Part shown: positions 39,180 to 49,800 of the stretch, piece by piece
Position numbering within the stretch: the stretch's first letter is position 1
Layout: every line of letters begins with the position of its first letter
From: Onchocerca lupi
Lineage: Eukaryota > Nematoda > Chromadorea > Rhabditida > Onchocercidae
Reading direction: 5' to 3'
Length of the DNA: 64,000 nt
Assembly (NCBI GenBank): GCA_028564675.1
Contig: JAOVVO010000010.1
Coordinates: 310,001 to 374,000, forward strand
Program-made: the position numbers and the translations under genes
The notes under the pieces: model-generated
The model's input: the letters and a program-made list of their open reading frames with translations, nothing else
Database searches by the model: none
What the model was told of the DNA's origin: nothing

Positions 39180-40420
39180 ATTATGGTTATTTCACACGAT
39201 GTCTAAGTCCCATTTCAAAAATGAAATCAAACCGAGAATAGTCAGCTAATATTAAAATAAAAACTCAATTGTGGGAATTGGTTTTCCATTTCGAATTGCT
39301 GAGACTCATTGCTGAGGCAATATATTTCGCTGACATCAGATTATTCTAAATTCATGAGATTTCCTGATATCTCAGAAGCTAGTTTGCAATACATTTTCAA
39401 TTTACATTGAGAGTTTTAGTCTTGATTTTTCCTAAAAGCAATTATAAAGAAATTCTGCATCACTTGTCAAAAACAGATTGAAAAATTCGAAGACTCGAAG
39501 ACTTAGTTTAATCTATAAGCTATCATCGACATACTGCTATTTTTAACCTATATTTATAAAAATTCTAAAATATTTTTACTCTAAAACATATAAAATATTG
39601 CTCTAATTAGGCTTTCAATTCGAGTAATCAGTATACTGAATGATGTACTCAGGTAATATTTTTCCTCACGCTTATATATTCGTATTTACTCGCGCTATAT
39701 ACGCAGAGCTTATCATGCTTATCATTTTTGGCAGCAAATTGTTACCAAGTTATGATATGTTTAGTTTGATATGGTACTTACTTTATGGAAACAGTCTTCG
39801 CCACTTCTCTTATCAGCGCTATTGATGATATGCTTCCCCATCTGCAATCATGCAACACTCTTAACACATATTGTTCGTGGCAGGTCTGTTTTAATATTAT
39901 AGTCTTTTGAGTTGTTATTTAAGAAAAATGTATTTTGAACGACGTATTTTCCAATTTTTAAAATATCATCAATTCTTTTAAATTATCTCAAAATTAAAGC
40001 TTCATGGAAATCCGAAGATTCGAAACAAAGATAGTGACGAGAATTCACGATTTCATTCAAACTAGAATGTGGCTATTCATTGAGACTAATTCTAACTCCA
40101 TTACTTCACGGTCGATGAGGATTTTTCAAATCATCGTGTAAAATTCTCTGTTCTGATATTCCAACACTTTATAGATCATTTGATGTTGATCCACTTTCAA
40201 TAGTTGGAAGAGAACTGAAAATGATCCATCCAGAGAAACAACGAAGCAATAACAATTTACGGAACTGCTTTTTCTCACCAGTTCAATGTCTTCTACCGTT
40301 TGACAGTAGTCGTTCAATGGAAAATGATATCAAGAAGCGCATCGAATTTTTTTACTAATTTTGTATCTTCTATTGTTTCATAAGTTTTTGGCTCTTCTTG
40401 GAAACTCAGAATTAATCTTT
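39180..40420 (-). pseudogene. Long intronless decayed coding sequence, unknown family
   Basis: Read on the minus strand this is the best relic in the window. From about 40420 a 37-codon frame contains EEPKTYETIEDTKLVKKFDA. It passes by a frame change into a 60-codon frame (to 40126) containing VEDIELVRKSSSVNCYCF and FSVLFQLLKVDQHQMIYKVL. A third frame then runs to about 39790 with a few stops, containing HDDLKNPHRP, RIDDILKIGKYVVQNTFFL and LQMGKHIINSADKRSGEDCF, ending at a GTAAGT. Near 39370-39280 there is YCKLASEISGNLMNL and a piece with YCLSNESQQFEMENQFP. Neighbouring frames continue the same sense across single shifts, as expected of indels in a dead gene. I cannot name the family. Confidence 0.4.
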
Positions 40421-40431
40421 CATTGTCAAAT

Positions 40432-40432
<1 letters not shown>

Positions 40433-40464
<32 letters not shown>
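40433..40464. repeat. A32 homopolymer
   Basis: An unbroken run of 32 A, followed by G and seven more A. It borders the start of the minus-strand relic, where it reads as poly-T, so it is not the 3' tail of that relic. Length is likely to be variable or mis-assembled. Confidence 0.9.
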
Positions 40465-40466
<2 letters not shown>

Positions 40467-40697
40467 AAAAAACCTTATATTCTGATAAATTATTAATCTT
40501 CTATTTTGACAATAAATAAAATAATTTATAAAATAATTTTATTTAGAAATGAAGATTTTTTTCTGTTTTGAGAAGTAAAAAAATATTACAATTTTTCCCT
40601 GAGATTCTATTAAAATCAACAATATTTCCAGCAAGTTGTATATATATTCAGTGATCAAACTGTGTTTCATTTGCTTTCATCATATCATGTAAACATT

Positions 40698-40767
40698 GAT
40701 CTCTAACAAAATTATTAGTTATTTCATTTTTGAGATCTCCAATAAAATTATCAGTTACTTAGCTTTT
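40698..40767 (+). repeat. Two imperfect 34-bp direct repeats
   Basis: GATCTCTAACAAAATTATTA at 40698 recurs as GATCTCCAATAAAATTATCA at 40734, both continuing GTTA followed by T-rich sequence. The period is 36 bases. Confidence 0.6.
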
Positions 40768-41093
40768 AAACATTGCGCGTGAGTACCATATATCGCAATA
40801 ATAAAAGTTATCATGACAGTTATCACTGAATTATGGTTTTGAAAGCAATGTCTATTGACTGGTTAAAGTCTACGATATCATAAGCTTCGCCAGGTAAAAG
40901 AAACAGTAATAGTTAAAACTGGAAAATTGGTTGGCTTTAAAGTGTCAAAAGCCAAAGTGAAAAAAAACGGGTTTAATATTTCACTACAAATGAATATTTC
41001 ATTTATAATCCGAACTAATTTACTTAGAATAGCGTTAATAATCAATAGGACAATTATAGTGATAACATTAACATTAACAACAATAGTAACATA

Positions 41094-41455
41094 TAATCAT
41101 CAACAACAGTATTAATAGCATTAATAACAACAAGGGTAATTAATTTAAGATTTTGGTAAGTAATTCATAATTTCAAAACTTTTAGAGATTTAAATTTAGC
41201 AGAGAGCATCATAATTTTTAGCTAAATATCAATATTTAGGTGTTAGTTTTCGAAGTAATAACGATAGTAATAATATAATCATCGTCAACGAATACTAATA
41301 ATATTAATAACGACAAGAATAATAATTAATTGAAGCTTTGGTAGGTTGTTTATAAATAGAAAACTACCAAAGACTTCAATTAAGAAGTTAGAATAAGACA
41401 GTATTATAATTTATAACTAAATATCAACCTGCAAATGTTAACTTCCGAAATCAGT
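41094..41455 (+). repeat. Degenerate duplication of about 180 bp with an internal inverted repeat
   Basis: Two diverged copies (about 41094-41275 and 41276-41455) share the order TAATCATC, TTAATAACAACAAG, TTTGGTA, AACTAAATATCAA and a closing TTTTCGAA or ACTTCCGAA, interspersed with trinucleotide-rich ATA/ACA sequence. In copy 2, TAATTGAAGCTTTGGTAG (41327-41344) pairs with CTACCAAAGACTTCAATTA (41364-41382), forming an 18-bp stem with one extra base. It lies just beyond the 3' end of the pyrophosphorylase gene. Confidence 0.55.
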
Positions 41456-41699
41456 AGTATTTTAAAGTTGGCAGTTACACTTTCTGATTTTAATTATTCA
41501 GATTCCATCTTTTATTATGAGTTTAAATGTATTTTATATTGTTGATTACGGAGGACGTTGTTTCTTACAATTAAGTTTTCAAGATGTTGAAAATCCATTC
41601 AGATCTTTTGCCATTTTCTAGATAAGTTGACAAAAGAAGGAAATAAAAATTTTTTTGCAGAAGTAGCATAAAATTCAGTTAACCCTTGATGATTTGATG

Positions 41700-44600
41700 C
41701 TATAGTGGTATCCGTTGTATTTCGTATTGTGCTGTCTGGATCAATTTAATATTTTCCAAACATTCGCCATCGGCTATTTTCAATTGTTGCTTCTGATCAG
41801 CAATGATTTCTACGTTGCCCTGAAATGATAATCGAAGAATTGATCGTATCTCTAATATACAAAAATAATTCATTATCAGTTATGTGAAAATTATGAAAAG
41901 AAGACAAGGATAAATTTAAAATTCATCTTGATTTGTTTACCCTAATTTATCTTTCTCTAAAATAAAATTTTAAGAATTTTTTCGAAATTTCCAAAATTAG
42001 AAAAAAATCAAAAGTATTAGTGCCATAGTCACTGCTTTAAAAACGTTAAGAAAAAATGAGATTATCGAGATTAGGATCTTCTGAAAGAGATCCGAAATTA
42101 CATCAACTGTCGTTAATTTGGATCATCTAGTCATTATGGACAATATATAAAACAACAGTTCCATTACATGATCTAGTTCTTTTGTACCAAACTGACCAAG
42201 TGAAATTTCCCAAAGAAAATTTTAAAAGAAAATCGCTAATAAGACAACTTGATATCATATAATGCATTATCAGTTAAAACAATCAGCCAGATTGATGTCA
42301 AACCGCCACGGTAGCATCTCATAATTTAGAAGAATTGCAGAACAAACACTTCAAGAGTATACTTACTTTCAGTACCACATCGTGTCCGAAATATATGTCA
42401 CCTTCAACTTTCAACTGTTTTAACTCTCGCAATCGTGGAATCTCACAAAAACGTTTCCGAAATTCGGATACCTTGTCGAAATGTTCTGATAGCTCGATGA
42501 TTGGTGCTTTATCTTTTCGGATAAATCGTAGCGAAAAGTTTTCCGTAACCTCGTATAAATCACTCATAAGAGCAAGTAGTTCCTGGGTATTCTTGACAGG
42601 AAGGAAGCGAGAACGGGAAACTTGAATACCTGGGGAAGTTTTTCGTTCATTATATGAAATAGAAATTTCATACCATTAATTATTATTTTTTCGTAGCAAT
42701 GTATTGAACCATGAATATCACTCTAAACTACGAGAAATTCAGTAGATATTACGTTTAAAGCAATAGATAATCTTTGATCAAATATGAATATAAAAAGATT
42801 ATATGAATTCGTTCCAGAAAAAAATGCAACATGAAAAGGTCAAGAAAGGATAGCATATCATTTCTTACTTGAGCCATTAAGATGGCATTTGAAGGAAATT
42901 TATAATCTAGCATGAGATTTTACAAATGAATCCAGTTGGCGTAAAAAATAGCAAAAGAGCTATTATATACAAACTTAAAATCTTGTCGAAATTTCGAATG
43001 GCACCACCCAGTGATGTTTCCAGTTGATTGACAAACACGCCGTTACTGAGAACCTGCAAAAACCATAAAAAATTTTTGATTTGACAATTTTTGAGTTGAT
43101 GATATCGGAAAACAGTTTATTTGAACACTGATCATAAAGATCAGTGATCGTGATGTATCTTTCTTGGTAATGCAAAGCTACATATTCTTTAAAGAGAATA
43201 TGTTACCAACATATTCCATATGTATGAAAGATATATTAATTAAGAGCAATGTTGTTTGATCATTTCGACCCTAATGGTCAACGAATGATGGATTCTAAGC
43301 TTTCTCGAAATCTTTGGTATATATGCATTGCAATGTTTCAAACATGTCTAATTCAGCCTAGAAGAATAATATGGGGTGAAGTTTGGTAGGAGATTTATGC
43401 TTACAGTTCATGATCATCTCTGTAAATCTTCTGCTTAGATTTCTCGAGTCCAAGTAATGTCCAGCGATCATAGCATAAACATACGAAATGAATGGTTTGC
43501 CCTAATATTAAATAAAAATTCACAAAATCACAGAGCTTCAGAATTCCAAAATAGTGCGAAAGAAGTGGGAAGAAATCTCTGAGACCTTTTTGTTGACAAT
43601 AATTTCCATTTTCATTTGAGCGAGTTTCTTTTTTACGCTCCGCAAATTGACCCAGATATTGTTGGTGTTGAAAATCCTGAAACTTGTTGAAGTTCCGATT
43701 TAGGAATCCCTCAAGATTTTGGAAAAAATGAAATATATTTTATATTTTTTGTAACATAATGAAGTGGAACAAATGAATGAAAAGCGAAAAAAAAGGGAGA
43801 AATTGATTAAAACCTGCGTGCTGATAAATAGAAATATAAATGTAATGAATATGCATACGCATTTACTTGAAATTGTCCGTAGAGCAAAAATCATTGATAT
43901 GATCTTTGGGCACTTGCGGCATCTCCAAGTGCATGATATATCCATTTATCTCAACCAAAGTGCCTCCCTAGAAGAAAAATCCAGAGATGAATTAATGAAT
44001 GGTTTACAATTAGCAAATCAATCGCTACATACCACCGATTACACTGCCAAATCATAATACTGCTCGGATCAATATTAAATTCTTTATTTTAAGAACTGTG
44101 GAAGTTCAACAAAAGACAAACTTTTTTATCGATTTCCGTTTTTTCGATGCATTCCATTACATATTCCAAATCGCTTTCCACCATTAGTTTAGCAATTCGC
44201 AAATCAATTGTTGCACCAGTATTATCAATGTTTGAGATGAAACATATGTCGCGTCCCTGAGCAAGCAACTCATCCAAAACACCCGTGAAATGCATCGATT
44301 TGAAAATATTCCCGTGACCTGGAGGATACCATCTGAAAATGTTAGATTATAGAATTGATTAATTATACTTATAGGAAATTTAACAATCAAATAACTTCTA
44401 GTCTAAATTTTTGACCTAAGTGGTGACATAATCACTGAAATAAATGCTAAAGTTTCAATGGGAACAATTTAAAAAACTCAATAAATAAAAATAAACTGAA
44501 AGATAGGAAAGATGTCATTCTGGTCCTTTATAATTGATTTGTTCATTTTCTTATTAAAGCAATTTCATTTTGATCAATTCCAACTTCATGTTTACGTATT

Positions 44601-45818
44601 GCTATCTAGTAAACTTTTTATTGATTTGTTGCTTCCAAAATAAATTATAAGAGTGCAAAAATCATTCAGTGACTGATAGAATTAAAATTTTTTAGTGACA
44701 CACGTGAATAGTGATGTAATGAAACGTATATTATAAGGTAATAAAATATGAAGACTTGTTCTTTAATTCTTATTCTTCATTTTCAGTAGCAGAAGTGCCA
44801 ATAGAAGGAGTAAGTAACAGTAAAACATTTCTTTACCCTTCACTGTTTTCACCTCCATCTTTTAAAGGAACAGGCATTGAACTTTTCGCAAAAATTCTCG
44901 GACATTTGCTCTGTAGGAATGTTTTTACATTTATCTTGCGATCAGCCAAATATTCGCAGATTGCTTTGTCAGTATTGAAACTGTTCATTAAAATTAATGG
45001 CACCGAACTGTTGTTCTGTTCATTAAAATGCTGCAAAAAACACTGAATAGTGATTTTCTTTAAAGTAATGAATTTTGCAAAAATAAGAGAGTTGAGGGCA
45101 GTAATCTTTATATATTATATATTACATTTTGGATTTTATTTATATATAAATCAGAAAGAAATGTAAGTTTGAAATCATACAATTGCATTAAATTCTTTAA
45201 TTGCGATTTATAATGAATTTTGTATCGATGAAATTGAAATCGAAGTTGAACTGAATTTTCCTCTCAAATTATTTCTTACACAAATTATTTCGTTCTATGA
45301 GACGCTTTTGACTGGTACTTCTGTGTGTGATTGAAATGATAGTTGTACCTGAACATGACCAATGGCAAAGTCGAGGAATTTGAGCCCACTTCGCAATTCA
45401 ATTAGTGACTTTGGACCATCGCAACCCATCGTTGTTCCCAGGCCCCCATTTAACTTCACAACTGACAAATGTTTCAAAATTTCATCTCGATTTTCCCTTC
45501 CAGAACATTGTGGCAACGAGTCATAATTTTGTTGAAATTTCAAACTTAATGGTTTTATCCTACTCCAGTCGACAGTATTAGGTTCGCTGAGATATTGCTC
45601 AAATAAGGACAAAAATATTTCTGCATCGAATTGAGTGCGCTGTAAATAAAAATGTACAGAACTTCGCGAAATGAACCAAAATTCAGCATTATTTGAAGAA
45701 TGAAATGTAAACAACATACTTCATCACTAACAAAAATCTGTTTGAACTGTTCGCCAACACTTTTGAATAATTTCTGAGCTTCGTCATTCCAGGATTTATT
45801 CATTTTTCGTGATGCCAT
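41700..45818 (-). CDS. UTP--glucose-1-phosphate uridylyltransferase (UDP-glucose pyrophosphorylase)
   Basis: Makes UDP-glucose from glucose-1-phosphate and UTP, supplying glycogen, trehalose and glycosylation pathways in the cytosol. Nine exons, from the 5' end: 45818-45720, 45639-45349, 45030-44837, 44332-44122, 43967-43867, 43676-43586, 43053-42975, 42629-42367 and 41819-41700, joining in frame to 482 residues, a normal length for the animal enzyme. Motifs: the nucleotide-binding loop VVKLNGGLGTTMGCDGPKS (from about 94), LILMNSFNTD, WYPPGHGNIF (195 on), ISNIDNTGATIDL (about 226), GGTLVEINGY, IFNTNNIWVNL (300 on), SRSRFLPVKNT, then a C-terminal beta-helix region (VEGDIYFGHDVVLKGNVEII) used in oligomerisation. 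The start is the ATG giving MASRKMNKSW; a second in-frame ATG follows five codons later. It lies about 1 kb downstream of the DEAH helicase on the same strand. Intact. Confidence 0.96.
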
Positions 45819-46845
45819 AAATATTTTATGAAGAAATATTAACTTGGTCGTCTGAATAAGAAAATAATTTCACAATAGTTTTAAAGAGTAACACTCAAAT
45901 CTTTGGCGAAAAGATGGAGGGAGGAGACTGTGTAAGGTCACCGATACACTGACATCAAAGATTGTAGCATTTGTTATGAGTAAAATTGGAAACTTCCTCT
46001 ACCATTCCTCTATGTCTAGGTCATTAACCTTTTTTGAATGAAAAGATGCACAGAAACCTCCCCACCAAAAATTTAGCAGTCTTTCTCGAATTAATTTACA
46101 AGAACAAATGGAGTCATAAATAAGAATGAATATAAGTGAAATCCATACTGTTTATGTAGTTTAGAACTTCTAGAGAAATCCATGAAATATTCGTACACTC
46201 TGGCATTTACATGTATTTACACTTAAATATCTGGAACTACATATGTATGCGTCTCTGTATATGCAAATGATATGTGCATTTTTCTTTTTTTTTTTTGCAA
46301 CCCAGTTAGTACGGCCAACTAAATTGTAAAAATAACTTTTATAGGTAATGTTCTGTTGTCAAAAAGCGGTTATTAATAAGCTTTTTTTTAATTCAAATAT
46401 CATTATCAACAGAGAATATAGCTGAGAAATTATCAACAAGGAACATATTAGTAAAAAATAATCTGCTATAATAACCAATTTGGTGGTTATTATAGCAAAT
46501 GCAGAAAAACTGAAAATTTGACCTGCATTTCGAATTCGATAATGAATTATGGAGAATTTATGTGAAATAATCACATTTCGAACAATAGATAAATCAAAAC
46601 CAATTCTTACCTTTCTTAATCTATATTTACCCAAATAAAAAACAGCATTAAAAAACCCTGTCATCATAGGTATATCGTAAAATAACCATTATAGATCATA
46701 AAAAAAAATTATAAACAATTTAAATAACCAAAGATTGCATTGTTTGCTTTTTAGAGAAAAACAAAATTTCTGTAGCTATGACTTTGAATGGGACCCGCAA
46801 TAGAAAAAATAACTAAATATCACTGTTCCATTTTATATGGATGAA
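45819..46845. other. Spacer between the helicase and the pyrophosphorylase
   Basis: Holds the helicase 3' untranslated region and the upstream region of the pyrophosphorylase, which lie head-to-tail on the minus strand. The minus-strand frame at 46359-46667 is not protein-like. I see no defined promoter element. Co-transcription of the two genes is possible but not shown. Confidence 0.5.
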
Positions 46846-49800
46846 TCACCGAAGCAATCTTTCATCGAGAAACATTTTGAGTACCGTCTTCTTTGAATCA
46901 AGCAGTTCTTTAGCCCACTCGAGATCAATCACAGTGATATCACTAAATGAAAATAAAAAATGCTATTGGAATATAGAACTTATAAAGAATGTAAAATGAA
47001 AAAAAGACTTAAAGAATCAAATAGATGCTAAATTATTCAGTTCTTACTTTTAAAGAAACATGAGATGACTTTGCAACATTTTAGCATTAATTTTCATTGG
47101 GCTACGAAGAAGTAAACAGAAAAGTTACCGCGCATATAACTCATTTGTTCGAACGAGATCTGTGAAAATAAAGGCCGTTGGTCGTGAACGAGATAAACAA
47201 GAGGAAGGATGAATTTTCAGTGAGGTTTCAGGTGATATTAATAAACTGTAACGATCCTGTGATCTCTCATAAGCACAAGCATTCATGAAAAGACCCTGGC
47301 AAAGCGTCTTTCTGAAAGAATGATATTATTCAGCAAACCATGATTGACCCAGTTTTCTGTCTTATTCAATTTCTTCTTTTTTTTCCACCTCTGTTTTCAA
47401 ATTTTTCCCATTTGATACTATTATATTTTTAATGTAACTACTTTACTTTGCTTTTCTTTTCGTTTTTTGAAAACAAATTTCGTCTCCTTTTTCTCGATTA
47501 CTTAATTAACTTATGTATGAATTTTTCTTTTTTCTGTATTATTTAAAAGCTAAAGAACACCTGAGTTTGTTAGTATCAGTACCACACGAACGAAAACTCA
47601 GTGAGTTTTTTGAGCAAATGTCGCGCAATTGTTTCCGAATTTTGAAAACAGTATTAAGTATTCGTTGATGGACATGATTTGCTTCGCACCATTCCTTAAC
47701 AAATATTTAAAAAACATTTTTGGGATAGGAAAAGATAGTAAAAAGAACAATATATATGATTTAAAAATTATGCAAGTCGGTTTTAGTTTCCATTAAAATC
47801 TTCAAGTACACTCCGATTAAAAATTTCAGTCCAAATCTCAGAATGTATGCACGCTTAAGATATTGGAAAAAATTATCTGTAATTAAATGCCATGTTCGAT
47901 AATCAGAAAAAATGCCACAATTAAAAAAATGGATTTACACGATATAAATAATAATAGCTGAAATGAAGAGTCGAAACAAGCACGTTAAAAAATACAAATG
48001 CACAGAGCATAAAAATAACGAAACTAAAAAAAGAAAAACTTAAGAATATGTTAATTACCTCTAACTTCTTCTCTTTTCGAGCTAAACGATATCCTCGATA
48101 AATATTCAATAGAGTGCAGTGATCACCTTCGGGTGCTTCAAATTTACGCCTCGATAAATTTGTTTGTTCACGATCTATTGTTGAACTGACGAACACGGAA
48201 TCAGTAGACATAAATGCTACAATTGTTAGAACTTCTTCTAAGCAATCATTCTGTGAGGCTGCTATCAGAGCACTGAAATTTAACAATATCAATTTTTGAA
48301 ACATGAAAAATAGTAGGAGGACAATGTCAAAAAGAATTAATGAATTTTCACAACTCAAAATAATTACCATAAGTAAATCACTTACCGAGCAAAAGCTGGA
48401 TCAACCGGAAATGATGATAGCTTTGTGCCCATTTCAGTGAGTCGTAATCTCCCTTTCTTATCAGGTCCCTTCACTGCATCCAATAAGCGAAGATGTTTTT
48501 CAGCAGCTTCCAGTCCTTCCTTTTTTGGATTTGAAATCAAAGCTAATGATTTTGTTCGCCGCAAACCAATACGCAGTAGTTCGAGCAATACCTAGAATAA
48601 AAAAACGATGAAAATTAAATATCTAATATTAATTTACGCAAAACTTCAATCTATTGTTTTGTAACTTTGTTGGACACTAAAGTCCTAACTGAAGCAAGAG
48701 ATTCAAATTTCTTTTGAAATAAATGGATTTCAATACTCAAGTTTTCAGCCTTTCTTTTACATCATCTCAGATATTGATCGGATCATTTCCCAGTGATTTA
48801 GAGCACGTAAATCTAATCCCTTGATTCAACTGTAAAATAAACACTTAAAAGTAAAAACTCTTCTCGAGGCTCCAAAAAATACTTTTTGATAAATTTTTAC
48901 CACTGCTAAATTTGACCGCAAAATTTCAGGAACTGTCACTTTGGACAATGAATGAAAATGTTGTTCTGAATATAGGCGATAGCACTTGCCGGGTGCTTCA
49001 CGTCCAGCACGACCAGCACGTTGGGTTGCTGAGCATTGTGAAATACTTTCAACGAGAAGAATATCGATATGACGATCCGGAAGAAAAGTTCTAAACAGAA
49101 TTTTTTTTAAAAAATTTATTCCTAGTGAATCCTGAAAATGAATAAAAAAGACAGTTGGATTTGAATCAAAGAATTCGCGTGCTCTCGGAAAATCTAGAAG
49201 GAATACGAGATTTGAATTCAGTTTAAATCAAATAGACATCTATAAACTGCTCAGCGACAGTTTTACTTTTTCTTAAATGCATGTAGAGATCTTCGAATAA
49301 ATAATAATGTACTATGAGTCTCAATACAAAATAACAATGTATTATGAATTTTGATAAAAAATAAAAATATTTTCCTCTGAAATTGATGAACAAAAGGTAG
49401 TGAAGATAAAAAGCCTCAATTAAGACTTACTTCACTTTTATTTTTCCACTATCAATAATAATTCGTACACCGGGTATGGTAATCGATGTTTCAGCTATAT
49501 TCGTTGCAAAAATAATTTTTCGTGTGTACTGGAAACAGAAAATGAATTTTAACAATTTCAATTTTCTTTAAAAAATAATTTTCTTCATTCTATCTATCTA
49601 TTAGCGATATGAACTATTAGAAAAGTTGATATAATCTTTATTTTATGGTAACCAGTGGATAAGTAACATAGTAAAGATGGAATCAAAAAATAAATATAGT
49701 CTTGTCACAGTATTATAGACTAACTATAACTAGTCACGATGGCAAAATTTACCATAATTATTTGAAGCTCTGTTTCGAATTTGCTCAATGGAATCTAAAT

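Noticed and set aside
35500..40420. Naming the minus-strand relics as Wolbachia-derived or as a BEL/Pao element
   Set aside because: The lack of introns and the AT-richness would fit, but I could not see a diagnostic motif (reverse transcriptase, integrase or a known bacterial gene), so the origin is left open.
45819..46845. Operon linking the helicase and the pyrophosphorylase
   Set aside because: Same strand and order, but the gap is about 1 kb and no SL2-type signal or short intercistronic U-rich element could be recognised, so it is not claimed as an operon.
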